Shown: piece after piece, positions 35,184-46,784 of the stretch
Layout: each line of letters begins with the position of its first letter
Position numbering within the stretch: position 1 is the first letter of the stretch
Assembly (NCBI RefSeq): GCF_030704535.1
Contig: NC_081821.1
Coordinates: forward strand, 1,255,001 to 1,319,000
Length of the DNA: 64,000 nt
From: Vitis vinifera
Lineage: Eukaryota > Streptophyta > Magnoliopsida > Vitales > Vitaceae
Direction of reading: 5' to 3'
Program-made: the position numbers and the translations under genes
Notes under the pieces: model-generated
Seen by the model: only the letters and a program-made list of their open reading frames with translations
Told to the model about the DNA's origin: nothing
Database searches by the model: none

Positions 35184-37571
35184 TTATAAAAAGCCAAAAA
35201 ATTTGAAAAAGTTTAACAAAGTAGTACTTGAAATTTGGATGAAAAGTTCAACAAAGTAGTACTTGAAATTTACCAATAATTTTTTACTCCCTTTAGCTCC
35301 AGATGTAGATGATTGTTCTAATTGCCCTTTCTTTTTCTTTTTATAAGCCTTCTTGTTGGGGTTATCAGGAGCTTTACAAGTTCTTTGATTATGGCCCCAC
35401 CGGAAACAATTCCCACATTTCATGGCAGTTCCTTTCTTGCTCACCCTAAATGCATTAATAGGTTCTCCTGCCTCCCTCTTTCTTACCTTCTTATGCTTGC
35501 CTACTTTCTTTGTAAATTTTGGGGGCTTGATTAGGTCATAGGGTGTTTTTGGCCATTGTTCATGGCTTGGAAGTGGGCTTATCATCCATTGGTAACAACT
35601 TAAGAATGTCTCCTTAGTGTAAGCAATGTCTACATAAGTCTCAAGTTGCTCTCCATGCTCAATTATTGCAGCAGCAGCATGAAAACATGGGATTCCACTC
35701 AATCCCCATCTCCCACAACCACAAGTCCTCTCATTCAAGTCCACCACATATCTTCCACCATAAATATACTCCACCTCATATTTGGACTCTCCATTCCAAC
35801 GAGAAATGCAATGTCCAACCTCGTTTTTTATCCTCTCAAGCTTCTTATAGATTCTTGGACAAACCCTCCCTTCATACCTTCTCATATGATCTCTTTTGGT
35901 TTGCAACCTTTGCATCAACATCACTCTTATGATCTCTATCGTTGTCAACACTGGTTTATCCCTAGCCTCCAAAATCCAAGCATTGAAAGACTCTGCTATA
36001 TTGTTTACTAGAGTGTCACTCTTGCTTCTTGGATTAAAAGCATGTCTGCTCCATGTTCTCACATCTAACTTCACAAGCCACTCATATGCCTTCACATCTA
36101 GCTTCTTCAACTCATCCATGTGGAAGTCAAAAGAATGCTTTGTTGTTGCCCTAGCAGCACTCCACATTGCATCTTTGAGTACCTTCCCAGGAAAATCCTT
36201 CTTGAAATTTGCATGTAAATGCCTAACACAAAATCTGTGCTCTGCATTAGGCATCAAATCTTTAAAGGTCTCTACTAATCCCTGCCATAAAAAATACGCA
36301 AATATACATTAGTTATTCATATTCAGGTTATAGATCATGATATTTTTAAAAAATAAATAAATAATTCACATGCACATTAATTGTTTCTTGCCTTCTGTCG
36401 GTCTGAGATAAAGACCCATCCATTCTCATCCACATGTCCAATGTCATCCAACAAGAATTGTAGAAACCAAGTCCAAGAGCTTTTATTCTCAATTTCAACG
36501 ATAGCAAAAGCGATTGGGAAGATATTATCATTCCCATCCTTTCCAACAGCAACCAGCAACTGTCCACCTGTTGTCCCCTTCAAATGACAACCATCTATCC
36601 TAATAAGTGGCCTATAACTTGCTAAAAATCCCCTTTTGCAAGCATCAAGACAAATATACATTCTCTCAAACACATCATTCGTAGTTTGTATCTTCACTGT
36701 GCTACCCACATTCCACTTCCTAATAGCAGCTGCATAGTCCCAAAGTCTCTCATACTGCTTCTCCTCAACACCATGTATCATCTTGAATGCCATTCTCTTA
36801 GCCTTATAACATTGGTCCAAAGTCACATCAACTTCATGGTCCTTAAACACTGCACCTTTCAATGCATTTGTTGTCCAAGTATGATCATCTCTAAAGAATG
36901 GCAAATATTTATTGGCTAGCCACCTTGAAGAAATCTTACTATTCTTATGATCCTTGCCACACGTATGAATGCTTTTAAAACTTTTGATTTGAAAGGCATC
37001 TCCCATTTGTGTTTGGGATGCATGTATCTTCCAACCACATTTTTTTTTTACATACAGCTATCACTCTCCACTTATCATTGTGCTTATACTCAAAATCATG
37101 TTTTTCTTTAATACACCACTCCTTTAGTGCCTCCTTGAAGATGACATGTGATGCAAATTTTTTATCCTTCACTAGCTGTACATTCTCCATGCCAATGCGC
37201 TAGTTAAACTCAGGGAACCTAGGCCTTGAATTCCCTTCATCATCAGATGACCCTTCTGCACTCCTTAACTCATCACTATCCCCATGATCTGAATCTCCTT
37301 CACCATTCCAAACTCCCTCAAGCTGCTTGCCTCCAATTGCTCTATTGATTCCATCATCCTCCATACCAAAATCTTCAATTATATGATCATCATATTCAGA
37401 AAAATCACTCAAATTGTAATCTTCGTCATCCTCGTCATCCTCCACATCAATTGGAACATTAACAATTTCAGATTGGCCATCAGCCTCAATAAAATCATAT
37501 TGGGATTGAGGGGCTTGTACATTTGGCATAGAAGGTGAATTTCCAGGGAGTGACAGTGGACTTTCATCCAT
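35184..37571 (-). pseudogene. MULE transposase (MuDR family), nearly intact
   Basis: The reading starts at ATG 37571 with an acidic N-terminus. A MuDR DNA-binding region follows (DKKFASHVIFKEALKEW, KWRVIAVCKKKCGWKIHAS), then the MULE catalytic domain (RPLIRIDGCHLKGTTGGQLL, NIFPIAFAIVEIENKSSWTW, VFISDRQKGLVETF). A SWIM finger (CGCGRWGLSGIPCFHA) and a CCHC knuckle (CGNCFRWGHNQRTC) complete it. One intron (36282-36391, 110 bp) has a GC donor and rejoins DRQK/GLVETF in frame. Two lesions are visible: an in-frame TAG at 37200-37202 between acidic and DNA-binding parts, and a run of ten A where nine keep frame (near 37,040, minus strand). The rest is open for about 600 codons. The C-terminal end after SGAKGSKK may be further spliced. 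Confidence 0.88.
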
Positions 37572-38495
37572 GGCTACAATACAAAATTAACAAGAACATT
37601 AATAGAAGAGCTGGAGAAAACATAATTAAACAAAAAAAAAAACAATATAGAGAATAGTGAGAAAAAAAAATATAACAATTTGCTCATGCACATGTGCATG
37701 ATTGCTGCTAGTTCAATTCACATAATTCAAAATATTACAACATGCTAGCTTAGTCAGTAGACCATATGGCTGGAATCATTACACCGAGACCCAGTATCTT
37801 TAACACTAACCAAAAGCCATATCTTTAACAGTAAACTATATATTACATATTAATATTACTTAGCTGCACCCAGCATCTTTAGGGGAAAAAAAAAAAAGAT
37901 GCACCTAGCAACAGTAGAAAAATGTAAAAATTAATAATATTCTTTTGAATGGATCCATATTCCAAAGTATTTAGAAACCTTAAATCAGTTGAGTTACAAA
38001 GACATTCGGCGATCAAATTCCCTTTATCCTAACTAATGAATTAACATAAAAAATAAACTTATTTGGATCAAACGAGATAAAATCTTTAGTGACTTAATGC
38101 AAATTTTGAAACTATGCTTATGATTTTTCAGTATCAACTGCTTCGTCATTGCAAATGTTGCATAAGATGGTTGTTAAGACATTAAGATCGTAAGGCTTAC
38201 TTACAAAGTGACCTTGCCTGAACATATGGAAAAACTACATTATCTTCTCATAATAAAAAAGAAAAGTGCTACACTAATTCTATAGTGTAATTAGACATGG
38301 CAAGTTTGGACCAAACTGGAACACACTAAAAATACCAAGGGATTCATAAACAGGATTTTGGATGTTCATGATCAATCCTTATGTAGCTCTGCATTATTTC
38401 TTGGATGGATACAAGGCATATTTGCAAGTGACAAAATTAATGAAATTTCTCTAATTGAAGATTTAGTTATTGGCTTCTGGATCATTACAGAACCA
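37572..38495. other. MULE interior, 5' side of transposase
   Basis: Likely leader and promoter-proximal region of the transposase transcript between its ATG and the right inverted repeat. AT-rich; no captured gene fragment recognised. Confidence 0.5.
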
Positions 38496-39204
38496 ATTAT
38501 TGTGTTTGATATTTTTTTGTAGCAAATGGGTTGCAAGGGAAACTTGGAAGGCCAACATATTTGGAAAATTGGATAACCAAGCAACCAAACCCCCTTAGCA
38601 GTAGCCATATCTCTCTCAGGCATTTAATCAAACAGCTCTATGGCATCCTCAAATGCAACAGTTAGTGAAAGGCACATGGAGAAAGTAAAAAACCAAGAAT
38701 TTCATAGAGACCCAACCCAGAAATTAAACCAAAACAAGAATTTCTACAATAAAAATTCGCACATGGAGATTAAAAAAAAATAAAAGTTCTTAGAAGATTT
38801 AAATGGCAAGACGTAAGAAGAAGAAAAAAAAAAAAAAAAAAAGACATACCCAGATTGAACAGTGCGGCAGAACCACCAAGGCGCTGCCGGGACAAGGGCG
38901 GCGAGACGGCGAAGAAAAGCTTGGCAGTGGCTATGAACGGCGTGCAGTCTCTCTCTCTCTCTCTCGGACCTGGACTGGTTCTCTTCTCTTCCGTTGGGTT
39001 TTGGATGTTTGGGTTTTTTTTAGTTTGCATTTAAAAGCCACGTGAGTGGCATGTGTTTATTCCGTTAGTATTTTAACGTGTGACTAACTGAAGTATTAAT
39101 TTGGCAGTTGTGAATAGTTTAAGGAGTAAATTGGTCAATAAAAAAGTTAAGGGGGTCTTTTGACCAATAGTTAAAAGTTTAAGGGGTGTATGGGCATTTT
39201 TCCT
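38496..39204 (-). repeat. MULE right terminal inverted repeat
   Basis: Mirror of 33436-34145, including the GC-rich exon-like stretch (about 38,855-38,995), the GA repeat (shorter here) and the donor-like site. It faces the transposase, so it is the likely transposase promoter. Confidence 0.88.
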
Positions 39205-39213
39205 AACATTTAA
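39205..39213. repeat. Target site duplication, right copy
   Basis: AACATTTAA, identical to 33427-33435. Confidence 0.9.
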
Positions 39214-40360
39214 TGTGGTTTCGCCAACCATGCATACATTAAATAAAATAAATAGATGCAACTATTAAGTCTAGAAACATCTCTTGTTTCTCTACCTTCA
39301 CATTTTTTTATATATACACCCTGAACTACAAGTATCTACTCTTACGGATGTCTCCCATTTTTCTTCACATCTTTACCTACTCATATAATCTTTACAAACT
39401 CAACTTAGTCTCATAATTTTTTCTGCCGTGATATAAATTTGTCAACATACTCCCAACAACTTTCCTTAATATTTTATGCCAAATAAAAATATGAGAGAGA
39501 TTTGATCATGTTCTTCCTCTAGCATCACGAGCAGAACACTGCACTCAATTCTTCAACTTGCACATGAACAAACAGTCCCCACAACAAATTGGATATGAAT
39601 ATAAAATATTAGGTCTCAGACCAAGGTTTCTCAAATAGATGTGAGCGGGTCCAAACTCAGGACCACCCTTCTACTCAAGCTGATCACAGCAGGGAAGATG
39701 AATATCCAATTTTATTTTCCCCCTTTTATAATAAGAAAATGGAGCACAAGAGGAATTAGTTTCTTTGCATGCGTTGACTTCTTCTATAATGACAGACCAA
39801 CAACAGGGGCAGCAACTTCTATTTGCTTGGAAAATGTGGGGAAGACCAAGAAAAACACCTTTTCTACTTAATCTACTAATCTAGCATTGTGTTGAAATCA
39901 AAAGTTGTGATGACATGTAAGGTTAATATAATCACAGTTGCTTGTGATCCTAGGTTTGATATTTCAAACGCCCAACCAAGATGTTTCAATGTATGATTCG
40001 TTTTAAAGAATTGGTGTTTTGATAATTTCATCAATCATTTTCACTAAGTTCTTAAAATCCATAGGTCAAACAAGTAATTGGTTTTGATAGGTTTGTTTTC
40101 TCCCCTCCTATCCTGCTGCAATATGACCAACAAGAAATGGTTTTATAGAGCATGTTATCATCCAGAAACAGCTGAAGCAATAAGTGTAAGAAAAAAGAAA
40201 CCAAGAATTTGGACACATGGATGAACATTCAATACCATCCTTTTTTCTCTGCCATCAGATTCTTGATTATTAAGAATTAAAGAACATGATAATGAATAAT
40301 CATATCCGAAATTTAAGGTAAGTAATAATATATTTGTACAGGCAACATGAAATAACTAAT
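39214..40360. other. Intergenic DNA
   Basis: No supported gene. The stretch nearest 40,360 is probably the 3' UTR of the thylakoid lumen protein gene. Confidence 0.45.
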
Positions 40361-41509
40361 CTAATCCATAGAATCCAAACTTGGAGCATACCATCCCAAC
40401 AGGTCAATAATCTTCTTCATCCTTTCTTCTTGTCCTTTTGAATCTCCTAGAGCTGTGGTGAAGGGGTACACATATGTTACTTTTGTGGCCATGGTTCTAT
40501 AAGCAACCACATCTCCTTTCACCAAAAACTCCATTATGTCTCTGCCAAAACCTCCATCAACCTCAGCTCTCAGATATTGGCCTGGAAAAGAAAAAATCAC
40601 CAACAAATACCCCTTATCAATAGCAAAATTTCAGTAAGATTGCATATGCTCAAGCTCTGTTTGGTATCTGAGAAAGGTAAGAAAAAGGAAAAGACTGGTC
40701 AAAAGAAAAAGGGTATGATGCTATTTAGTTTCAAAGAAAACAAAAAGCCGGACTCTGGCAGTCAGAACATCCTACAAACACATAATTGAATTGGTTTTCA
40801 TTTCATCTTTTTTCAGTCCAATTACCATCTGGAGTGTCTTCAACCACCTGAATCTTTGCATTTCTCTGTGTTTTTAGGATTGTTTCTTGCAATTTCTGCA
40901 AAACAGGTCAGAAAAAAAAAATCCATCTTTCAATTCACCCAAAACCAAAAATTCAACTCAATATACAGAATGGCACAAGCATATGTGTCCAAAACCTGAA
41001 CGGCATTGTCTGAATACTTCTCAGGAATCGTCAATGGGAATGCAAATGATGAAGATTTCGGGTTTGTTGAAACACAACCCGGATTAATTGATGGACAGGG
41101 CCTGATTTTCCTGCAAAAATGCTACACTTTACCGAACCATTTACAATTAAGCCATAAAAAATTCAGCAAACAATTATACCATTATCAGCAAAAAAAATGC
41201 AAACCCATCAAACAAAAATAGAGTTAGGTCATACCCATTTTCTAACCCAACCTGCAAGTTCTTAGATTGTGAAAATGGAGTGGTGGGTGGGAGCAGAGAG
41301 GACTGAGAATTGATGGAAGGGAGTGCAAGAGAAAGTGGTGAGGAAGCTAGGCTGACAGTGAGGGCAAAGGAGAGCAGATTGGGTAGAAGAAAAGGTCTTG
41401 TGTTGGAATTCCGTGAAGTTTCTGTTGGGATTCGAAGGTGAAACGAAGCTTTGATTGTTGAGTGTGTGGAGAGTGGGGGGGATGGAGAGAGGAGACTACA
41501 CAAACACAT
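40361..41509 (-). CDS. Thylakoid lumen 17.9-kDa-type protein (DUF1499)
   Basis: Four exons: 41235-41509, 40996-41110, 40826-40895 and 40361-40581, with intron phases 2, 0 and 1; 226 residues from ATG 41509. Residues 1 to about 65 form a Ser/Thr-rich chloroplast transit peptide followed by a hydrophobic lumen-targeting stretch (LLSFALTVSLASSPLSLAL), leaving a mature protein close to 18 kDa. The mature part reads GKIRPCPSINPGCVSTNP, FAFPLTIPEKYSDNAVQ, KLQETILKTQRNAKIQVVE, FGRDIMEFLVKGDVVAYR and KVTYVYPFTTALGDSKGQEE. CPSxNPGCVST and the GRDIMEFLV region match DUF1499 and Arabidopsis At4g24930 as remembered. Biochemical role unknown; presumed soluble in the thylakoid lumen. Confidence 0.85.
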
Positions 41510-41964
41510 GCTTGCTATCCTTTCCTCCCTGCAAAATTTTCATTTTTGGTATTTTTGTTTTCCCTGGAAAATGCGCAGTAATTAATAATAATAATTCATT
41601 TAGTTTTTTTGGCGGACAAAAAAAAATAAAAAATAAAAATAGTATCCTATTCTTCAAAATAAAAACATTGAAAATATTTTTTTTTCACTTAAAAAATAAT
41701 TATGCAATTAAAAATAAGATATTATATATAAATTTTATTTTTAAAATATATCTAAAAATATAAAAATAAGTTAATAACATTCGAAGTTTTTAAATAGATT
41801 TTTTTCTTATAAAACATCATAAAATAATTTTTAAAAAATTATTCTTAAAAATTCTGTTTTTAGAATTATCATTCAAAATACTTCATAAAAAGAATCCTAG
41901 GTATCAAATGATCCAACAATCAAATATGTAATTCAAAAGAATTCTCACGACTTTAAAACACTCT
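41510..41964. other. Promoter region and AT-rich spacer
   Basis: Immediate upstream region of the lumen protein gene, then AT-rich sequence with words like a degraded family A MITE (41,640-41,890). No gene. Confidence 0.4.
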
Positions 41965-42350
41965 TTACATAATTAAACACATCGGTTCTAATACAATTTG
42001 TTAAAACTTGTACCCAATCATATAGATATTATCCGCTTTGAAGTCAAATAAATCTCAGCATCTATAAAGTTAAAAGGAGTTCATACTTATATAATGTTAG
42101 AAACTTTATTCTCTATCCAATGTGGGATATCACAACACCCTTATATAAATACAATTTCTTCGTTATGTTTCAATGAATTATGAGACCAAACAAATAAACA
42201 TTTCTTATGGGACTAAATAAACCTCCACACAGGGGTTGAGAATTAACTTTGATACAATTTATAACGACTCGTATCCAATCGTATAAATATTACCTGTTAA
42301 GGATCCTTTTGAGTTCAAAGTAAACAATATTTATACAGTTAGGTTTGGAT
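41965..42350 (-). mobile_element. Old LTR-type miniature element remnant (two related segments)
   Basis: Read on the minus strand, a segment with atcccacattgga, then gataatatct, gattgggtacaagttttaac and aaattgtattagaacc matches the wording of a widespread eudicot miniature LTR element (atcccacat..tgg ... ggtacgggtcgttac ... tggtatcagag). A related segment follows at about 42,160-42,350. It is a non-coding fossil, clearly old and degraded. Family assignment rests on memory of the consensus and is tentative. Confidence 0.45.
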
Positions 42351-43097
42351 CTCGTTATAATGATGAATTTTAATTTCTCCTTCAAAAACTAAAAATAAGT
42401 CATATAAATTATATAAAATTATAAATATGTACCATTAAAGTCAATATAACTAATTTTTTTTCAAATTTAGAGAGGAATATTTTCTCTTATAGGTCTTTGT
42501 AATCGTGTGCCAGAGTATGCTTTAAGATAGAAATATTTTAATAAAATTATAAATATTTATTCAAATTGCAAAATATTTATTAAAAATATAGATATTTGGA
42601 AATTTAAAAAATATATATCATATACAAATATCACCTAAAGAATGCTTATTTGCACCTCAATTTAAAGAATAAATGCGACAATATTTAAAAATAATAATAA
42701 TTAAAAATAAATTTATTTTCTTCATAATAAAATCATATAGGTTATAATATAAATTATATTTACTCAAAAAATGTCTGAAAACATATTATTATTTTTTCGA
42801 GCATAATAATGTATTTTAAAAAATGATACAATAATTAATATTCATTTATTTATTTTTTGCTTTCATTTTTATATTATCCAAATATTTGTTAGTAATATTT
42901 TTTCGTAATTTGGAAATCTAATTTCTTGGAGAAAAAAAACATTATTCCAGACTCTTTACTAATTCCTGATTTCCTTCTTAAATATGCTAATAAAATTACG
43001 CGCTCGAGTTCAGTTGGGCTTTGAAGGATTCAAAACGCTGCGTTTCATCGCCAGAGTGGTTCCTCGGCAATTTTCTCACGAGCCAAACAGAGCTTCC
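42351..43097. other. AT-rich spacer and MED30 promoter region
   Basis: No supported gene or defined repeat. The 100 bp before 43098 is likely leader sequence of MED30; an in-frame upstream ATG at 42984 would add 38 residues but lacks family support. Confidence 0.45.
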
Positions 43098-45102
43098 ATG
43101 GAAGATAAAGTTATGAAAGCAACGCAGGAGCTAGCATTGGAAGGGCAGAAGCATCTTGAAGAAACCATAGAATCAGCGTTCCAGATCCTGTCCTCCATGA
43201 ACGACGAGCTCTGCAACCCTACTCTTTGGTCAACTCCTCCGCCTCCGGCCACCGCCGCCAGTTCCCACTCCTCCGCATCCCTAAATGGGGACGCTTCGTC
43301 TGATTTCTCGCACCACATGGAGATTGCCGGTGGTGGAGCTCTCGACGACGCTCGCCTTCGCTACAAATCCTCCGTGGCTTCGCTGCGTGCTGTTCTCAAC
43401 GCAATCCAAAGTTCTCAAAAGGTGGATTCGGAACCCTAGATTTATGCAAATTTGGGCCTTCATGTTCCCACTTTGCAAATTCAAGGTTTATTTTTAATTT
43501 TCTTGGAATTTAGCGAAATTCAACGTGAAACTTTGGGTTTTGGTATGGTAGTTCGAAAATTCTCGACGAGTGACAGCTTCAAGCAATCACATTTCAAATT
43601 CCATGCTGCATTGAATTTTCATGTCCATTTTTCTGGAAATTTAAAATTTTCCTTCTAATGGAACTCTAATTTTTTATTTGATTGTAATGCATGATCATTA
43701 GGTCATTTTAATAACCATAATCTAACGAGTAATGTAGAATTGGTATGAGAAAATGGAACACAACTTGTCACGTTTGGATTGTTCATGAGATTTCAATCCC
43801 AATCATATATGCTCCTCTCTTATTTCTTCATACAACAAACACTTTAATTTAGGTTACTGAAAAAAAAAAAAAATAACAACAACAACAACAACCACCACCA
43901 CCACCATAGAAGCTACTCTTTGAAGTGGTCCGATAAGTTTTATTTCAGAAATGTGTTATAGTATCTTCACTGGTATTGCTAAAAGCATAATAGCAAAGAC
44001 TTGGCTTTTAGTAAATGAAGTTATTAGAAATGGGGAAGAATCTTGCAAGGCTAAGGACAACAAATCTTTAAAAGGAATAATAATAATAAAAAATCGAAAA
44101 CCAGGTGTAGAACATCAGTTCAATTCCCTGTACTTATATAGTATTACATGCTTGATGAGCAAGATAGCCTACTTCATTAATTTCTTGAGGGATCTTACAA
44201 TGTGGTACTCACCAAACTAACTCAACGAAGTCTTGGTGATGCTATTTAGAGAATAAACATGGAGGTTTATATAAAAAATTGAGTTGGGGAAAGCTCTTGA
44301 ATTCAAACTTTATAGTACTGGTAAGGTATATATAAAAAATGTTTGTGTGTGCGTACATCTGGAAAAGTTTGGATTCCTGTTTCCGAAACTGTGAGTGTTT
44401 TGTTGTTACCATATGACATATTTGGCTTCCTCTAATATTTTTGTGTCTGCAAAGAGAATTTGGAAAATTGGGTGATATTTTGGCAAATGTTGTTAAAATT
44501 TAAGACCATGTTTTTAGATGACATCTTTTGATTAAGTTAACATAGTGATTATGTGTCTTAAAATAGGCAAAAGCATTTGAAGCAAGTTCGGCAGCAAGTG
44601 GTTCAGCGTCTCAAGCGGATCAAGCTGAAATTGAGAAGTTAGAGGAGCGTGCCTCTAATTTAAGAAAGGTATTCATAATATGCAGTAAATTCATATCAGT
44701 GAATCTCCTAGTCTTTAGGTTTAGGTTTTCTTCCTTGTCTTGGATTGGTTGTTGAGGGATACTCTCATTGAGGGTTAAGGTTGGATTAAAAAAGGTGCAT
44801 GTTTCAAACTAATCCAATCTGGTTTACTAGGGGGAAAAGGGCGGACTCTATGTTTTCCTAGTAGAGGGTCCGAGTTTGCATGGGAAGCTTTGCGTCTTGT
44901 TTTAACATGCCTTAATTAATCTTAATTCTAAAGAACCCTGTTTCTTCTTTTATCTTACATATGCTGCTTAAGCTTCTTCTGATTGGTGATTCTTAAAATG
45001 TAGGAGCTTGCAGACAAGAACAAGTATCTCAAGCTTCTCATAGATCAGCTTCGAGATCTCATTACAGACATATCGACATGGCAAAGTCCGTGTTCTGTGT
45101 GA
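43098..45102 (+). CDS. MED30: Mediator of RNA polymerase II subunit 30
   Basis: Head-module-associated Mediator subunit that bridges transcription factors and RNA polymerase II in the nucleus. Three exons: 43098-43421, 44567-44668 and 45004-45102, all phase 0; 174 residues. I chose ATG 43098 ([20 protein letters not shown]) because the family begins just before [16 protein letters not shown]. The exon 1 core includes [17 protein letters not shown], a Pro/Ala/Ser linker and [18 protein letters not shown]. Exons 2-3 give [12 protein letters not shown], then a helical coiled-coil segment ([20 protein letters not shown]) and [20 protein letters not shown] at the C-terminus. Length and order are normal. 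Intron 1 (1,145 bp) contains a short ACA/ACC microsatellite. Confidence 0.92.
43876..43908. repeat. ACA/ACC microsatellite in MED30 intron 1
   Basis: Compound run: A tract, then (AAC)n, then (CAC)n. Simple sequence, no further meaning evident. Confidence 0.8.
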
Positions 45103-46733
45103 AGTTCAGAACACATGTGCTTGTCTCACTGAGTAGCTCCTGAGATTAGACCCTTGAGTCCAAGAATACTCCTGAGGTTATTGTTCTTTTGTCATTAGTG
45201 TTGGCAATGAAAAAGGAAAAGCAAAAAAATCATTCATTGGAGATGTTTCTTCAATCTGATTCAGGAATGTGATTTTTCCCAAACAGAAAATTTGATGTTT
45301 ATGGTGAAATGCTATATAAAAATAGAGCTTTGTGGCTCTTTAAATTTCCTAGTTTGTTAAATGCTGTAGACAAGGTAGTTGACAAATTGCAGAATGAAAA
45401 GTTTAATTCATTGTCTTATGGTCTTTAGTTCTACTAGTTCATTCCTTTGCTTTATTGATAGATGAGAGAAATGACTCAAAAAAATAAATAAATAAATAAA
45501 TAAAATAAAACAAAATAAAATAAAAGAAACCTCAATCTATGTAATGAGGTCCAAATCTCAGGAATTTGATCCCCACGGCTAGCTTGAGCAGGTTCTCGAG
45601 CTGTTCCTCAGGAACATGTTAGCTAAAACATGAGCATTAGCATGTTTACTTGATCAGCAAGTTGGGAATCTTTCTGGTTTTCCCAGTCCAAGTTTGATGA
45701 CCTAATGACACCGTATAGAGTAGATTTTGTGCAACAAGTTACTGCTTTTTAGCCAATTGTCCTGAGCTCATTTAGGCATTACTCTTGCTCGGTTAAGACC
45801 TACTTGAATTCTTGATGGTATATCTTGCTTCTGCATTGCCATTCCATATCACGTCACAGTAACAATGGTTGTCTTTAATGATTTCATTATATTGTGAATA
45901 ATTTTCTGTTTTCGAATTATATGCAGTAAAATCTTGTCACCTATGCTTCTTTTGTTTGGAGGAAAGAATGAAACCTTGGACAAGGAAGTATCTATATTGT
46001 CGGATATCTAAGAATCTGCAGAATGTGAGATAAACAGGACTATAGACAGCCAGCCCATTCGCCAATAAGGGACTCTCCTGACCCGAAATGATAATTATTG
46101 AAATAATTCCTGGCAGGAACTCCTTTTCACTGTTAGGGACGATTACAGAATTTATTCTTCACAAAGTATGTGAAACCCATGTGGATTCTTGCTCCTTTTT
46201 CTGCTTTCTGAAAGATGTCCTCCGAATACTAACTTTAACAGCTTTCCAGAATTTGTGAGACTCTACAGGGTTGGAAAATGTTCTCTCTCCCTGTTGTCTT
46301 GCTTTATTTATTTATTTAATTGTACCCTTGGAACACAGATTTTGGCTGCATGTTTCCTATCAGAGCAAGTTTACATCATTTGTTTTGGATTTTATCGAAC
46401 AAGGATTGTGAATATTTGTCTCACTAGCTGCTGACTTCCTGTCTTTTGATCTCATGAAATCCCATATATGGTTGGATGCCTAGTTGAAATTATGCCTTGC
46501 AGATTTGAATATTTTGATTGTAGAATTCAAAGGAGACAACCCGTGTACTTAGTTCAAAGCATTCAGGATTTTTCATGTGATTATGCATACTACCTACCAC
46601 CTGCTTTGTTGAAAAATGGCATTTGGGAGATCGAAAGGTTGATTAAGTCGATAATTAAATTCTCGGGTTAATCCTTTTCGGGCATATGAGAATGGGACAT
46701 AAATACTTCAATGCATTTTACACTAAAGCTTGT
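45103..46733. other. MED30 3' region and spacer
   Basis: The first few hundred bases are presumably the MED30 3' UTR. The rest is of normal intergenic composition with an AAAT/AAATA run near 45,480-45,525. Short open frames at 46,189-46,671 have no recognisable homology. Confidence 0.4.
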
Positions 46734-46739
46734 TTTATT
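46734..46739 (-). terminator. Candidate poly(A) signal AATAAA for the phospholipase C gene
   Basis: AATAAA on the minus strand about 50 bp downstream of the stop codon at 46785. Plant signals are degenerate, so the position is only a candidate. Confidence 0.4.
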
Positions 46740-46784
46740 ACAACTGTGTTGGATTCAATAAGAACGAGTCTATACAACGGCATA

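Larger units (their letters stand above)
33436..39204. mobile_element. Mutator-like element (MULE), 5.77 kb, complete
   Basis: The element is bounded by a perfect 9-bp duplication and by terminal inverted repeats of about 710 bp that begin GGGAAAAATGCTCATACACC on the left and AGGAAAAATGCCCATACACC on the right. It carries a MuDR-type transposase on the minus strand (35184-37571) and, between the left inverted repeat and the transposase 3' end, a piece of host gene sequence (34243-34375). By eye the two inverted repeats agree at roughly 90-95 percent, and the target duplication is intact, suggesting a fairly recent insertion. The interior from 37,572 to 38,495 shows no gene. Confidence 0.93.

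Noticed and set aside
42984-43097. Upstream in-frame ATG extending MED30 by 38 residues
   Set aside because: The extension lacks family similarity, and the family starts just before [12 protein letters not shown]; kept as leader.
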